DNA from: Citrobacter amalonaticus
GTDB taxonomy: Bacteria > Pseudomonadota > Gammaproteobacteria > Enterobacterales > Enterobacteriaceae
DNA: 64,000 bases
NCBI RefSeq assembly: GCF_018323885.1
Contig: NZ_AP024585.1
Span: 3,286,001-3,350,000, forward strand
Direction: 5' to 3'
The position numbers were made by a program, and so were the translations under genes. The notes under the pieces are model-generated. The model searched no databases, was not told where the DNA came from, and saw nothing but the letters and a program-made list of their open reading frames with translations. This document shows positions 1 to 11,168 of this stretch, in pieces; position 1 is the first letter of the stretch, and every line of letters starts with the position of its first letter.

Positions 1-1184
1 GCGACCGAATCATCACACCCGACGGGATACAACGCGGTTATCTGCATATCAAACAGGGACAGATTGTTGGCCTGGATAATTCTCCTCGCGGCCAGGTGGT
101 TGATTACCAACATGCGATGCTGATGCCGGGTTTTGTCGATATCCACGTCCACGGTTGGGGAAGAGGTTCGTTTGCCTGGAAGGGGGAGCGTCACTCTTTA
201 CAGGCGATGAGCCGGGATCTGGTCAATGCCGGGGTCACCGCGTGGCTTGCTACGTCCGCCACCCAGCCGGACGCGTTCTTACTGGAGAGTCTGACCACGG
301 CCGCCGACTGGATTGCGCACGCGAAAGCAGAAGACGGGGCTGAAGCCGTCGGCATTCACATGGAAGGACCGTTTATCAATGCCAAATACAGCGGGATGCA
401 GCGCAAGGAGTCTATTCAGCTCCCCAGCATTGAAGGCTTTGAACGCTATCAGCAGGCTGCACGGGGGCATATTCGTTTAATGACGCTGGCGCCAGAGTTG
501 CCGGATGCGCTGCCGCTGATCCGTCATTTGCGCCAGGCTGGCGTCACGGTATCCGCAGGGCATACCGACGCGACGTTTGACGAAACCACCCGGGCGATTG
601 AAGCAGGGCTATGTCACTTTACCCACGCCTTCAGCGCCATGCGCGGATTACATCATCGTGAGCCAGGCGTTGTCGGCGCGCTAATGTACCACCAGGACAC
701 CTTCGCCGAAGTGGCAAAACAAAGCGGCATCACCCTACGCCCGGAAGTGTTCGATATTCTCTATCGTCTGAAAAAAGATCGTCGTCTGGTCATGGTCAGC
801 GACTGTCTGGGATATGTGGATTTCCCGGAAGGGTTTGAATTTCACCATTACCTGCGTCAGGAGACGTTTCGTATTCGCCATCATCTTCTGGAAATTACCG
901 ATCGCCACGGCAATATCCGCACGGTCTCGCCTGATGACTGGGCGGACGTCTGCACACTGGAGATGAGCTTTCTGGATTCAGTGAAAAATGTGGTTGGTCG
1001 TCTGGAGAATAGTTGGGTTTCCGTAGCGCAGATTGCCTGCCTGAATCCGGCGATTCTCGCCGGTGTTGAACAGCGTAAGGGCAGCCTGACGCCCGGAAAA
1101 GATGCCGATATTCTTGTCCTTGATGAGGCGTTAGATCTTGAAGCCGTCTGGTGTCGCGGCGTCTTACAACCGCTGGCTAAATAA
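1..1184 (+). CDS. N-acetylglucosamine/galactosamine-6-phosphate deacetylase family protein (5' end outside window)
   Basis: Amidohydrolase of the NagA/AgaA family, expected to remove the acetyl group from an N-acetylhexosamine 6-phosphate in the cytoplasm. The reading frame is open from base 3, so the true start lies upstream of the window. Visible metal-site motifs are DIHVHG, HMEGPF (metal-binding Glu), VSAGHT, CHFTHAFSAM followed by LHHREPG, and a late MVSD. The C-terminal GSLTPGKDADILVLD is the usual end of amidohydrolases. The late Asp sits in MVSDCLGY rather than the common ITDA, so the substrate may differ from plain GlcNAc-6-P. It converges with the PRD regulator, overlapping its end by 8 bases. 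I cannot choose between nagA-like and agaA-like, so no symbol is given. Confidence 0.8.
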   Translation, partial: DRIITPDGIQRGYLHIKQGQIVGLDNSPRGQVVDYQHAMLMPGFVDIHVHGWGRGSFAWKGERHSLQAMSRDLVNAGVTAWLATSATQPDAFLLESLTTAADWIAHAKAEDGAEAVGIHMEGPFINAKYSGMQRKESIQLPSIEGFERYQQAARGHIRLMTLAPELPDALPLIRHLRQAGVTVSAGHTDATFDETTRAIEAGLCHFTHAFSAMRGLHHREPGVVGALMYHQDTFAEVAKQSGITLRPEVFDILYRLKKDRRLVMVSDCLGYVDFPEGFEFHHYLRQETFRIRHHLLEITDRHGNIRTVSPDDWADVCTLEMSFLDSVKNVVGRLENSWVSVAQIACLNPAILAGVEQRKGSLTPGKDADILVLDEALDLEAVWCRGVLQPLAK

Positions 1185-2724
1185 ACACATCACCATAATG
1201 GCGTTCGAGGAAATCCCTGAGCGCCTCGGGACTCATACCCTGTACCTGCTGAACAAACTGCTCAGCCGGTATTTTTTTGCGCGCGGAGGCAAGTCCCCGC
1301 TCACGAAGCAACTGGAAGTCATCCTGCGTTAGCCAGAAGTTAACTTTGACGTAATCCAGTCCGGCATACCGCAAATGGCTTGAGATCTTATTGGTAAAGG
1401 TGATCAACAGATCAAACTCACGTGACTGGAGCTGTTCAATCTCATTGATATTAATACATACCGGGATATCGATATGAAAACGTGAGGACAGGACCTCTTT
1501 GAAATACCCGACCTTACTTTCCGAAGAGTTCGTCACAATAATGACCCGCTTTTTCGGCTCACTCACTACCCGGTTTTTAAGCTCATATTTTTTCGTGATC
1601 AACACCAGTGTCGCCAGATGAATGGCGGAAAACGTCGTTTGCCAGCCTTTTTCAATCTCGCTCACCGCAGACTGAACGTCGTCCCAGAGTTCAGGGTAAC
1701 GATTCTGGACGTTATGCAGTTTTTTATCATCAAACCAGAGATGAAATTTATTCTGGATGATGGCGGCATAGATAAAGTGATAAACCTCGGCAAACCAGGC
1801 ATGCTGATTGTGAATGGTGTTGTTCAGGCTAGCGGCTAAACGTTCACAGGTCCGTTTCACATGCGCCACCAGGCTGGCGTCATATAAGGTGAAAGGGCGA
1901 TACGTAAACGTCAGCGAAGCAATCAGGAGATCCAGACAGCGGTTTTCCTGCGGATTGGTCATGGCCTCAAAAGGGAACGTCGTCAAAAACGGCGTCGTCG
2001 TACTCTCTTTGATTACATGTCCCCGGCGGATGCGATGTAACGCGAGGCTCAAATACACCAGCAGGTATTTCCGACCGTTGTAACCCAGCGTGTTAATCGG
2101 CCGGATAACGTCTTCATAGCAACGTGCAGCCTGGGTAATCTCCGAAGCACATTCACTCAGAAACTGATCGGCAATCGAACGACTGACGGGCTCATTCGCC
2201 TGATGGGCTATCAACTGGTGGTGTTTACCAATCTCAACGGTTTTGAGTATTAACATGCACACCGCCAGGCGCAACGAGAACTCATCGCCGACAAGCCGCG
2301 ACCCGGTACGTGGGATGCTTTGTACCGTCAGGGCGTGTTCTTGCGCCAGACGCAACATCACGGGATTATCATTTTTGACCGTCCCCGCGCTGACATAAAA
2401 CTTTTTGTAGTACTCGTTTTTATTCACCACATCATGCAAACAGAGCGCCACGAGGAGATCCCTCACACGCTCTTCCGACGTAGTGATATAGCGATTAAAA
2501 CGTATACGCGCTAAAAATTGCCGGTATTCGCTATAGCCAATCCGGGTCGTAATAAACTGATTATCCTGATGGAGCTGGACGTCTTCCGGCAAGAGTTCAT
2601 TGAGCTCTTTCATGGTGCGTTTTAGCGTGGAGAGAGTCTTACCGAAACGCTGAACCGCCTCGTCAATCGACAGCGGGCTGTTATCCTGTAAATACTTCAG
2701 GAAAGAGAGATCAAAGTGATTCAT
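1177..2724 (-). CDS. PRD-domain transcriptional regulator (BglG/MtlR-like)
   Basis: A 515-residue regulator. The N-terminal 70 residues look like a helix-turn-helix (SIDEAVQRFGKTLSTLKRTM). The middle, about residues 170-390, has the helical character and conserved His positions of PTS regulation domains (for example LVYLSLALHRIRRGH). The C-terminal 120 residues resemble a PTS EIIB fold starting at VIIVTNSSESKVGYF, but the phosphorylatable Cys of that loop is absent. Proteins of this kind control sugar operons according to PTS phosphorylation. Its convergence with the amino-sugar deacetylase suggests it controls genes for the same sugar, which would lie left of the window. Family assignment is by pattern, not search. 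Confidence 0.65.
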   Translation of the reverse strand: MNHFDLSFLKYLQDNSPLSIDEAVQRFGKTLSTLKRTMKELNELLPEDVQLHQDNQFITTRIGYSEYRQFLARIRFNRYITTSEERVRDLLVALCLHDVVNKNEYYKKFYVSAGTVKNDNPVMLRLAQEHALTVQSIPRTGSRLVGDEFSLRLAVCMLILKTVEIGKHHQLIAHQANEPVSRSIADQFLSECASEITQAARCYEDVIRPINTLGYNGRKYLLVYLSLALHRIRRGHVIKESTTTPFLTTFPFEAMTNPQENRCLDLLIASLTFTYRPFTLYDASLVAHVKRTCERLAASLNNTIHNQHAWFAEVYHFIYAAIIQNKFHLWFDDKKLHNVQNRYPELWDDVQSAVSEIEKGWQTTFSAIHLATLVLITKKYELKNRVVSEPKKRVIIVTNSSESKVGYFKEVLSSRFHIDIPVCININEIEQLQSREFDLLITFTNKISSHLRYAGLDYVKVNFWLTQDDFQLLRERGLASARKKIPAEQFVQQVQGMSPEALRDFLERHYGDVFI

Positions 2725-2812
2725 GAACGCTCGCCAGTGGATAATGCAAGATGCAGGATAACGGAAATCCAGGACTAAAACCGTGACCTGTTGCGTGTCA
2801 CGGCGGGTTAGA

Positions 2813-4085
<1,273 letters not shown>

Positions 4086-4281
4086 TATAGTATGCCTGAT
4101 GAGAATGGTTATCAAGTGCATGTAAAAAAGGTAACCTTGATTTCTCTAATAGGCGGGAACGATAAAAGTGTGGGTACAGGAATGCGCGTGGCATGTTTAA
4201 TAATTGTTATTATATTAGCACAATAACTTAACTATTTACTTTCGCATTAGACATAACAGAAGTGTATGCCGGATCACTATT

Positions 4282-4323
4282 TTTGAATCTCGTCACAGGT
4301 CCTGATTATAGTGTGTGTTAGAT
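4282..4323 (+). promoter_or_regulatory. CRP-type site and -10 element upstream of nupC
   Basis: TTTGA-N6-TCACA at 4282-4297 fits the CRP consensus with one mismatch in the left arm. A TTAGAT at 4318-4323 would place the transcription start near 4330, about 41 bases from the site centre, which is class II geometry. nupC is known to be CRP/CytR controlled; the exact assignment here is inferred. The rest of the 341-base mntH-nupC gap is AT-rich with no gene. Confidence 0.5.
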
Positions 4324-4392
4324 CTCGTTTTCTTTGTACACGTTGCATAGAATGTGCACGAAAACTTAACCTGCCTCATATTTGGAGCAAAT

Positions 4393-5595
4393 ATGGACCG
4401 CGTCCTTCATTTTGTCCTGGCACTTGCCGTTGTTGCGATCCTCGCATTGCTGGTAAGCAGTGACCGTAAAAAAATTCGCATTCGTTATGTCGTTCAACTG
4501 CTTGTTATCGAAGTGTTACTGGCGTGGTTCTTCCTGAACTCTGACGTCGGCCTCGGCTTCGTGAGAGGCTTCTCCGAAATGTTTGAAAAACTGCTCGGAT
4601 TCGCCAATGAAGGGACGAACTTCGTCTTTGGCAGCATGAACGATAAAGGGTTGGCCTTCTTCTTCCTGAAAGTTCTCTGCCCTATCGTCTTCATTTCAGC
4701 GTTGATCGGTATTCTGCAACATATTCGCGTGTTGCCGATTATCATCCGTGCCATTGGTTTCCTGTTATCCAAAGTCAACGGCATGGGCAAACTGGAATCC
4801 TTCAACGCCGTCAGCTCGCTGATCCTCGGTCAGTCTGAGAACTTTATCGCGTATAAAGATATTCTCGGCAAAATGTCCCGCAACCGTATGTACACCATGG
4901 CCGCGACAGCAATGTCCACCGTTTCCATGTCTATCGTCGGTGCGTACATGACCATGCTGGAACCTAAATACGTGGTTGCGGCGCTGGTTCTGAACATGTT
5001 CAGCACATTTATCGTGCTGTCGCTGATCAACCCGTACCGCGTTGATGCCAGCGAAGAAAACATCCAGATGTCCAATCTGCACGAAGGCCAGAGCTTCTTC
5101 GAAATGCTGGGTGAATACATTCTGGCGGGCTTTAAAGTTGCGATTATCGTTGCCGCCATGCTGATCGGCTTTATCGCCCTGATCGCCGCGCTGAACGCCC
5201 TGTTCGCCACCGTCACCGGTTGGTTCGGCTACAGCATCTCCTTCCAGGGCATCCTGGGCTACATTTTCTACCCGATTGCCTGGGTGATGGGTGTGCCGTC
5301 CAGCGAAGCGTTGCAGGTAGGCAGTATCATGGCGACCAAACTGGTTTCCAACGAATTCGTTGCAATGATGGATCTGCAGAAAATCGCCGCCACGCTCTCT
5401 CCGCGCGCGGAAGGTATCCTTTCTGTATTCCTGGTCTCCTTCGCCAACTTCTCTTCTATCGGTATCATCGCAGGCGCGATTAAAGGCCTGAACGAAGAGC
5501 AAGGTAACGTCGTATCCCGTTTCGGTCTGAAACTGGTTTACGGCTCTACGCTGGTGAGCGTCTTGTCTGCCTCTATCGCCGCACTGGTTCTGTAA
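4393..5595 (+). CDS. nupC: Nucleoside permease NupC
   Basis: Concentrative H+/nucleoside symporter of the inner membrane (CNT family), taking up pyrimidine nucleosides and adenosine. The ATG at 4393 gives [11 protein letters not shown] and 400 residues, the E. coli length, with GGAG eight bases before it; an earlier in-frame ATG at 4354 has no ribosome site. Family hallmarks are visible, including [10 protein letters not shown] and the PSSEAL and SNEFVAM segments that line the substrate site. A strong bidirectional hairpin separates it from the convergent phosphodiesterase gene. It is monocistronic. Confidence 0.96.
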   Translation: MDRVLHFVLALAVVAILALLVSSDRKKIRIRYVVQLLVIEVLLAWFFLNSDVGLGFVRGFSEMFEKLLGFANEGTNFVFGSMNDKGLAFFFLKVLCPIVFISALIGILQHIRVLPIIIRAIGFLLSKVNGMGKLESFNAVSSLILGQSENFIAYKDILGKMSRNRMYTMAATAMSTVSMSIVGAYMTMLEPKYVVAALVLNMFSTFIVLSLINPYRVDASEENIQMSNLHEGQSFFEMLGEYILAGFKVAIIVAAMLIGFIALIAALNALFATVTGWFGYSISFQGILGYIFYPIAWVMGVPSSEALQVGSIMATKLVSNEFVAMMDLQKIAATLSPRAEGILSVFLVSFANFSSIGIIAGAIKGLNEEQGNVVSRFGLKLVYGSTLVSVLSASIAALVL

Positions 5596-5609
5596 GACAG
5601 CACTGACAC

Positions 5610-5640
5610 AAAAAACGGGGAGCGCATCCCCGTTTTTTTA
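5610..5640. terminator. Bidirectional rho-independent terminator
   Basis: Perfect 11-base stem (5611-5621 with 5627-5637) around a five-base loop, flanked by A and T runs on both sides. It lies between the convergent nupC and yfeA genes and can stop both. Confidence 0.9.
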
Positions 5641-7836
5641 TACCTGTGATTCCCCTAACGGCCTCGGTCGTCCAATCAGATACCCTTGCAGGTAGTTCAC
5701 GCCCAGGCTTAACAGCAGCTCCCGCTGCGCAGGTGTTTCCACGTATTCCGCCACTACGCTTAACGACTTCGCCTTTGCCAGATCGGTTATCGACTTCACA
5801 ATCATCGCGTCCAGTGAATCTGTCAGAATATCTTTTACAAACACGCCGTCGATTTTGATGATGTCAGCCTGCAAACGCTTCAGGCGCTCGTAATTGGCAT
5901 ACCCGGTACCAAAATCGTCAATCGCAATCCGGAAGCCGAATTTATGCAACTGTTCAAGGTTCTGCATGCTGGTTTCCGAATTGGAAAATGCCTGCTCTTC
6001 GGTGATCTCAATGATCACCGTTTCCGGGGCGATACCATAGCGGGTGAACAGGCGAATAATGCGCGGCGCCGTCTCTTTTTGCAGCAGGGTCAGCGGCATG
6101 AGATTCACCGAGAAAAGCGGTCCCGCCTCGCCAGAAGGATGCGCAGATAGCCAGTTCAGCAAGGCTTCCACCACCTGCAAATCAAAACGGGCGCTGAGGT
6201 TAAATTGCGCGATCAGCGGGATGAACTGATCCGGCGTCATGATACCTTCATCGCTTTTCAGCCGCGCAAGAATCTCGTCGTACCCTTTGCCGTGAGCGTC
6301 GCGGATAGGCTGCGCATAAAGCAGGAGATCGCCGTTATCGAGCGCTTTACGAATTTTATTGAGCAGCAGCACCCGTTCGGTCGTCTGGCCCGTCGCGACT
6401 TCCTGGCTATGCGTCAGCGCCAGTACCCGGTGATTGGCGCAGGATTGTTCCGCCAGCCAGCTTAACTGACCCAACAGCGGTTGCAGCGTCTCCTGCTTCC
6501 CATCCCATTGTCCCCAGGATGCGCCGTAGCCCATGTCCAGCCCGGTGTTGTTCCAGTAAATTTTACGACTGTTCAACAGGTCGAGCATATGTTGCAGACG
6601 GGCGTCCATTTCCGGCCCGTTAAGCACCAGTAATAATTCACTCCCCGGCAACTGAAAGATTTTTTCATTCTCAAGCATCAACGGTTGCAGCATACGGTGC
6701 ACCGTGCGTTTGCTGTGCACGCGCATTAACATGCCGTAGTGACGGCTCAGAAACTCCAGATTCTCCAGTCGCAGACAGCAGACGCTCTGCCCTGACTCTT
6801 TTTTCAGGAACTGCTCCAGCGCACGCAGATTCGGTAAACGAGTTAAGGGGTCGGTAAGCGCTTGCATATGCCAGCGGCGATTAAGCCATTCACTGCGCTG
6901 AAAGATGCGCATCATATACATCAGGCAGATACTGAACGAAACAAGAACCGACAGGATAAACGCCAGCGAATACTCCGACCCCACGCCTTGTAAGAAATTG
7001 CGGTTATAGGTCAACAAGAACAGCGTGCTAATCGCCCAGCTTAGATTAATAAACGGATAGGTGAGTTTACCCACGCCGGTGGTAAAAATAATGAAGAAGA
7101 CCGGCACCAGATACCCTGCAATGTATCCGCTCTCCAGGGGAGAACACATAATGACAAGAAGGGCCGAAATACAGGCCAGCCAACTGACGGTAAATAAGCG
7201 CTTTTCTTTATCGAAACACGGGGCAATGTCTCTGCGCCAGAACGTTCGGGCATACCGTGGATTCACAATCATCCGTAGCGGATAATAAAACAGCAAGGTG
7301 AAGATCAGCGCCGCCGAGATCAGACTCAGAATATCGACAATCGTGAAGATGGCTGCCGCAGCACCAAAGAATGTCGACACCGCGACCGGGAAGTCGAGAT
7401 AATGCCCGGCGAGATACATGCTGATCTTCATCCCGACAGGAGCCACAAAGCCAAACCAAATCACCCTGCGCCAGATATTGCGATCGGGCAAGCCGTAACG
7501 CCAGCGCGGTCCAATATGCCAGCGAACAAGCGCGCTCGTTCCTAGTACGGCAAACATCTGACAAAAGAGCAACACGATACCTTGCGCAAACGGCAGATGA
7601 AGATTCCAGTGATTGGTCAGGTATAACGCCAGCACAATAGGCAGAACAGCGCGTCGACCAAACAGCAGCAGCATCGACAGCAGCACGCACAGCGGTAGCC
7701 ACGAAAGATAGATATCGCTGGAGTCCACTATGGTCCGCGGGGAAATCAAACGTGAAAACTGGATGGCTGCGATGGAGAGCACGATCGCAAGAGCGAATAT
7801 TCTTATATTATTTATCAGGTTATGCTTGGGTGGCAT
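5638..7836 (-). CDS. pdeA: Cyclic-di-GMP phosphodiesterase YfeA/PdeA (MASE1-degenerate GGDEF-EAL)
   Basis: Predicted to hydrolyse cyclic-di-GMP and thereby favour motility. It has 732 residues (E. coli about 729). The N-terminal 310 residues contain eight or more membrane helices of MASE1 type. A degenerate GGDEF domain follows (LTDPLTRLPNLRALE, then PGSELLLVL where GGDEF should be), so no cyclase activity is expected. The C-terminal EAL domain keeps the key residues: DEILARL for the EAL Glu, SVNLMP for the Asn, ITEEQA, DDFGTGYANYERL, IKIDG and QGYLIGRP. The stop codon lies against the shared terminator. Also known as yfeA. Confidence 0.93.
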   Translation of the reverse strand: MPPKHNLINNIRIFALAIVLSIAAIQFSRLISPRTIVDSSDIYLSWLPLCVLLSMLLLFGRRAVLPIVLALYLTNHWNLHLPFAQGIVLLFCQMFAVLGTSALVRWHIGPRWRYGLPDRNIWRRVIWFGFVAPVGMKISMYLAGHYLDFPVAVSTFFGAAAAIFTIVDILSLISAALIFTLLFYYPLRMIVNPRYARTFWRRDIAPCFDKEKRLFTVSWLACISALLVIMCSPLESGYIAGYLVPVFFIIFTTGVGKLTYPFINLSWAISTLFLLTYNRNFLQGVGSEYSLAFILSVLVSFSICLMYMMRIFQRSEWLNRRWHMQALTDPLTRLPNLRALEQFLKKESGQSVCCLRLENLEFLSRHYGMLMRVHSKRTVHRMLQPLMLENEKIFQLPGSELLLVLNGPEMDARLQHMLDLLNSRKIYWNNTGLDMGYGASWGQWDGKQETLQPLLGQLSWLAEQSCANHRVLALTHSQEVATGQTTERVLLLNKIRKALDNGDLLLYAQPIRDAHGKGYDEILARLKSDEGIMTPDQFIPLIAQFNLSARFDLQVVEALLNWLSAHPSGEAGPLFSVNLMPLTLLQKETAPRIIRLFTRYGIAPETVIIEITEEQAFSNSETSMQNLEQLHKFGFRIAIDDFGTGYANYERLKRLQADIIKIDGVFVKDILTDSLDAMIVKSITDLAKAKSLSVVAEYVETPAQRELLLSLGVNYLQGYLIGRPRPLGESQV

Positions 7837-7996
7837 GAATTAACTGCTCTCACGGAACGAACTATTTGTCACATAAATGATAAGTTTATTCGCACCGCGA
7901 AGCAAACCTATACCCGCCAGATAAATCCACCGAATTTGTGAGCACAGATTCTGGCTTAATAGAAACTGTATTACAAAAATGAAAGGCGCGCAGAGA

Positions 7997-8025
7997 TAAA
8001 AAAACCCCCGCTTTGCAGCGAGGGT
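7997..8025 (-). terminator. Terminator of the tRNA-Ala pair
   Basis: On the minus strand ACCCTCGCT-GCAA-AGCGGGGGT forms a nine-base stem with one mismatch, followed by a run of seven T. It lies just downstream of the two tRNA-Ala genes. Confidence 0.8.
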
Positions 8026-8033
8026 TCTGAATT

Positions 8034-8109
<76 letters not shown>

Positions 8110-8149
8110 ACGATGCGTTTACGTACCAAAAATTGTTGGGTTCAATTTT

Positions 8150-8225
<76 letters not shown>

Positions 8226-8257
8226 ATTACGTAAAGCTTGTCGAGTTGACGGGCGGC

Positions 8258-8286
8258 ATCATATGAATTCCCTTCGCATGTGTCAA
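8258..8286 (-). promoter_or_regulatory. Promoter of the tRNA-Ala operon
   Basis: On the minus strand TTGACA (8281-8286), a 17-base spacer and TATGAT (8258-8263), followed by a GC-rich discriminator (GCCGCCCGTC). The GC-rich discriminator is typical of stringently controlled stable-RNA promoters. Confidence 0.85.
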
Positions 8287-8446
8287 CGGCAAATTGAAAG
8301 CGCCGATTCTAATCGCTGAAAAAGCAGACAAATGAAGAACAATGCGCAACAACTCGCATTCAGTAGTTAAACACGTCACGGTTTCCACTAAAATGGTGCT
8401 ATAAAATGAACCACTAATTAACCACACGACTATTCAGGGAATCGTT

Positions 8447-8809
8447 ATGTTCAAGGAACGGATGACGCCAGAAGAACTCGCGAATCTGACGGGTTACAGC
8501 CGACAGACTATTAATAAATGGGTGCGAAAAGAAGGTTGGGCGACATCACCAAAACCAGGCGTTCAGGGCGGTAAAGCGCGACTGGTGCATGTTAACGAAC
8601 AGGTTCGTGAATATATCCGCAGCGCAGAACGCTCAGCGGAAGGATTGTCTGACACCTTCTCACCCCCTGGCGATGCCTCGTTGGAAGCACTCCTGATCAA
8701 GCTGGTGAAAGAGATGACGCCTGCCGAACAAAAACACTTTACCTCTTTGCTACTGCGGGAAGGGATTACCGGTTTATTACAACGCTTAGGGATCCGCGAC
8801 AGCAAATAA
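8447..8809 (+). CDS. yfeC: Putative DNA-binding protein YfeC
   Basis: Small protein of 120 residues (E. coli 114-119) whose N-terminal 60 residues form a MerR-like or Mu-repressor-like winged helix-turn-helix: MTPEELANLTGYSRQTINKWV then GVQGGKARLVHV. The C-terminal part (EMTPAEQKHFTSLLLREGITGLLQRLGI) is shared with its neighbour YfeD. It is a paralogue of yfeD, which starts one base after its stop, so the two are co-transcribed. E. coli YfeC has been linked to regulation of extracellular DNA; target genes cannot be seen here. Confidence 0.9.
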   Translation: MFKERMTPEELANLTGYSRQTINKWVRKEGWATSPKPGVQGGKARLVHVNEQVREYIRSAERSAEGLSDTFSPPGDASLEALLIKLVKEMTPAEQKHFTSLLLREGITGLLQRLGIRDSK

Positions 8810-8810
8810 T

Positions 8811-9203
8811 ATGAAAAGATTACGCAGCAAAATGACCACCGAAGAACTGGCAGATTGCCTCGGTGTCGCTAAGCAAACCGTGAATCGTTGGATACGTGAA
8901 CAAAAATGGGAAACGGAAAAATTTCCAGGTGTTAAAGGTGGTCGGGCAAGACTCGTTCATATCGATACACGCGTGCGGGAGTTTATTTTGAACATCCCGG
9001 CGTTTCGTAACCATTCTGCATTTTATCAGGCTGAAGAGCCGCTGGCCGAGTACAATCCCGTCGTACGCAGTCATGCCTATAGGCAAATCATTGATTCCGT
9101 GGAAAATATGTCCGCTGCGGAACAGGAAAAGTTAGCGCTATTCCTTTCACGTGAAGGTATCCGTGGTTTCCTTACACGCCTGGGTCTGAACGATTCTGAG
9201 TAA
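8811..9203 (+). CDS. yfeD: Putative DNA-binding protein YfeD
   Basis: 130 residues, the E. coli length. Same architecture as YfeC: helix-turn-helix MTTEELADCLGVAKQTVNRWI, wing GVKGGRARLVHI, and a C-terminal LSREGIRGFLTRLGL motif. The start codon follows the yfeC stop after one base, so translation is probably coupled. Function is unknown beyond likely DNA binding. It converges with gltX across a shared terminator. Confidence 0.9.
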   Translation: MKRLRSKMTTEELADCLGVAKQTVNRWIREQKWETEKFPGVKGGRARLVHIDTRVREFILNIPAFRNHSAFYQAEEPLAEYNPVVRSHAYRQIIDSVENMSAAEQEKLALFLSREGIRGFLTRLGLNDSE

Positions 9204-9210
9204 TGCAAAG

Positions 9211-9240
9211 AAAAACGGCAGAGTCTCCCCTGCCGTTTCA
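9211..9240. terminator. Bidirectional terminator between yfeD and gltX
   Basis: Perfect nine-base stem AAACGGCAG/CTGCCGTTT (9213-9221 with 9230-9238) around an eight-base loop, with an A run on the left and a short T run on the right. Confidence 0.8.
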
Positions 9241-9256
9241 TTAATGCGGCGATCGC

Positions 9257-10672
9257 TTACTGTTGCGCTTCACGCTCCGCAATAAATGCCAGAGCTTTAT
9301 TGATGCGCTCAATGCTGCGAGTTTTTCCAATCGCGTGCACCGTTACGTCTAAGCCAGGAGACTGACCCGCACCGGTTACCGCCACACGTAACGGCATACC
9401 GACTTTACCCATCCCCACTTCCAGCTCATCAGCAGTAGCCTGAATCGCGTGATGCACGTTTTCAGCCGTCCACTCGGTAATGGCTGCCAGTTTGTCACGC
9501 ACCACTTCCAGCGGCTGACGCGCCACCGGACGCAGGTGTTTCTTCGCGGCATCGGCATCAAACTCGGCAAAGTCTTCGTAGAAGTAACGGCAGCTCTGCG
9601 CCATCTCTTTCAGTGTTTTGCAACGCTCGCCCAGCAGTTTCACCAGTTCAGCCAACTCCGGGCCGTTACGGGTATCGATGTTTTCCTGCTCGATGTGCCA
9701 CTGCAGATGCGTTGCCACATACTCCGGCGCCAGCGAGTTAATGTAGTGATGGTTCAGCCACTGCAGTTTTTCCGTATTGAACGCACTGGCGGATTTGCTG
9801 ACCGCTCCAAGGGAGAACAGCTTGATCATCTCTTCACGGGTGAAGATCTCCTGATCGCCGCTGGACCAGCCCAAACGCACCAGGTAGTTCAGCAGCGCTT
9901 CCGGCAGATAGCCGTCATCACGATACTGCATCACACTCACCGCGCCGTGACGTTTGGACAGTTTTTTACCGTCGTCGCCGTTGATCATAGAGACGTGGGC
10001 GTACACCGGCACCGGCGCGTTCAGCGCTTTCAGAATGTTGATCTGGCGCGGGGTATTGTTGATATGGTCTTCACCACGAATGACGTGGGTGATCTCCATA
10101 TCCCAGTCGTCCACCACTACACAAAAGTTATAGGTTGGGGAACCGTCGGTGCGGCGGATGATCAGATCGTCCAGCTCCTGATTGCTGAATTCGATCGGGC
10201 CACGGATCTGGTCGTCAAAAATGACAGAGCCGTCCTGCGGGTTGGCAAAACGGACAACGCAAGGCTCATCATCAGCGTGATGTTCATGACCATGACGGCA
10301 ACGACCGTCGTAGCGCGGCTTTTCACCCTTCGCCATCTGCTCTTCACGCAGTGCGTCCAGGCGTTCTTTGGAGCAGTAACATTTATAGGCCGTGCCCGCT
10401 TCCAGCATCTCATCAATCACTGCGTTATAACGATCGAAACGTTTAGTCTGGAAGTACGGACCTTCGTCCCATTCCAGGCTCAGCCAGTTCATACCGTCCA
10501 TAATGGCTTCGATAGCTTCCGGCGTGGAACGTTCGAGATCGGTGTCTTCAATACGCAGCACAAACTCACCGCCGTGATTACGTGCAAAAAGCCAGGAATA
10601 GAGAGCAGTACGCGCACCACCGACGTGCAGATAGCCTGTCGGGCTTGGCGCGAAGCGAGTTTTGATTTTCAT
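9257..10672 (-). CDS. gltX: Glutamyl-tRNA synthetase
   Basis: Charges tRNA-Glu with glutamate; class I synthetase, cytoplasmic, essential. It has 471 residues, as in E. coli. The HIGH-type motif is [11 protein letters not shown] (His16) and the KMSKS-type motif is KLSKRHG near residue 237. The Zn-binding insertion shows CYCSKERL followed by RCRHGHEHH. The C-terminal helical anticodon-binding region is complete, ending AEREAQQ. It is divergent from the tRNA-Val cluster. Confidence 0.98.
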   Translation of the reverse strand: MKIKTRFAPSPTGYLHVGGARTALYSWLFARNHGGEFVLRIEDTDLERSTPEAIEAIMDGMNWLSLEWDEGPYFQTKRFDRYNAVIDEMLEAGTAYKCYCSKERLDALREEQMAKGEKPRYDGRCRHGHEHHADDEPCVVRFANPQDGSVIFDDQIRGPIEFSNQELDDLIIRRTDGSPTYNFCVVVDDWDMEITHVIRGEDHINNTPRQINILKALNAPVPVYAHVSMINGDDGKKLSKRHGAVSVMQYRDDGYLPEALLNYLVRLGWSSGDQEIFTREEMIKLFSLGAVSKSASAFNTEKLQWLNHHYINSLAPEYVATHLQWHIEQENIDTRNGPELAELVKLLGERCKTLKEMAQSCRYFYEDFAEFDADAAKKHLRPVARQPLEVVRDKLAAITEWTAENVHHAIQATADELEVGMGKVGMPLRVAVTGAGQSPGLDVTVHAIGKTRSIERINKALAFIAEREAQQ

Positions 10673-10737
10673 GAAATGGCCTTACGTTTATAAAGATGCC
10701 GACAACCGGCAAATCCGGGAAAAATGGAATGGCCGAT

Positions 10738-10765
10738 ATTCTATCACTGTGAAGTAAATCCTCAA
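10738..10765 (-). promoter_or_regulatory. Candidate gltX promoter
   Basis: On the minus strand TTGAGG (10760-10765), 16 bases, TAGAAT (10738-10743). This gives a leader of about 60 bases. Partial consensus only. Confidence 0.45.
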
Positions 10766-10885
10766 TGTTGTTACCGGGTAAACGCCGTACAGAACCCTTT
10801 TTGTTTAGAAATCATGCGCCAGAGACCGTTTCACGATCGTTTTGCTTAAAATTACGACGAACAAACAATTTCTTTAGAAAATGCG

Positions 10886-10913
10886 TTGACTCATTTTCAA
10901 CTCTCCCTATAAT
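10886..10913 (+). promoter_or_regulatory. Promoter of the tRNA-Val/tRNA-Lys operon
   Basis: TTGACT (10886-10891), 16-base spacer and a perfect TATAAT (10908-10913), 17 bases before the first mature tRNA-Val. Upstream sequence is AT-rich, as in strong stable-RNA promoters. Confidence 0.85.
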
Positions 10914-10930
10914 GCGACTCCACACAGCGG

Positions 10931-11006
10931 GGGTGATTAGCTCAGCTGGGAGAGCACCTCCCTTACAAGGAGGGGGTCGGCGGTTCGATCCCGTCATCAC
11001 CCACCA
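10931..11006 (+). tRNA. valU: tRNA-Val(TAC)
   Basis: 76-nt cloverleaf starting GGGTGATTAGCTCAGC, anticodon loop CTTACAA (anticodon TAC), encoded CCA end. First of three identical copies. Confidence 0.96.
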
Positions 11007-11051
11007 ACTACTTTATGTAGTCTCCGCCGTGTAGATAAGAAATTGAGAAGT

Positions 11052-11127
11052 GGGTGATTAGCTCAGCTGGGAGAGCACCTCCCTTACAAGGAGGGGGTCG
11101 GCGGTTCGATCCCGTCATCACCCACCA
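11052..11127 (+). tRNA. valX: tRNA-Val(TAC)
   Basis: Identical to the first copy, 45 bases downstream of it, with encoded CCA. Processed from the same transcript. Confidence 0.96.
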
Positions 11128-11168
11128 CTTTCTCGCCAGCTAAATTTCTTATTGTGAAGTACCGAAGT

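Noticed and set aside
4354..4392. Upstream ATG extension of nupC
   Set aside because: The 13 extra residues lack a ribosome site and are absent from the known 400-residue protein.
9449..10693. 414-residue open frame antisense to gltX
   Set aside because: Covers the complete gltX in the opposite strand, no ribosome site or recognisable domain. Long antisense frames are common against GC-rich conserved genes.
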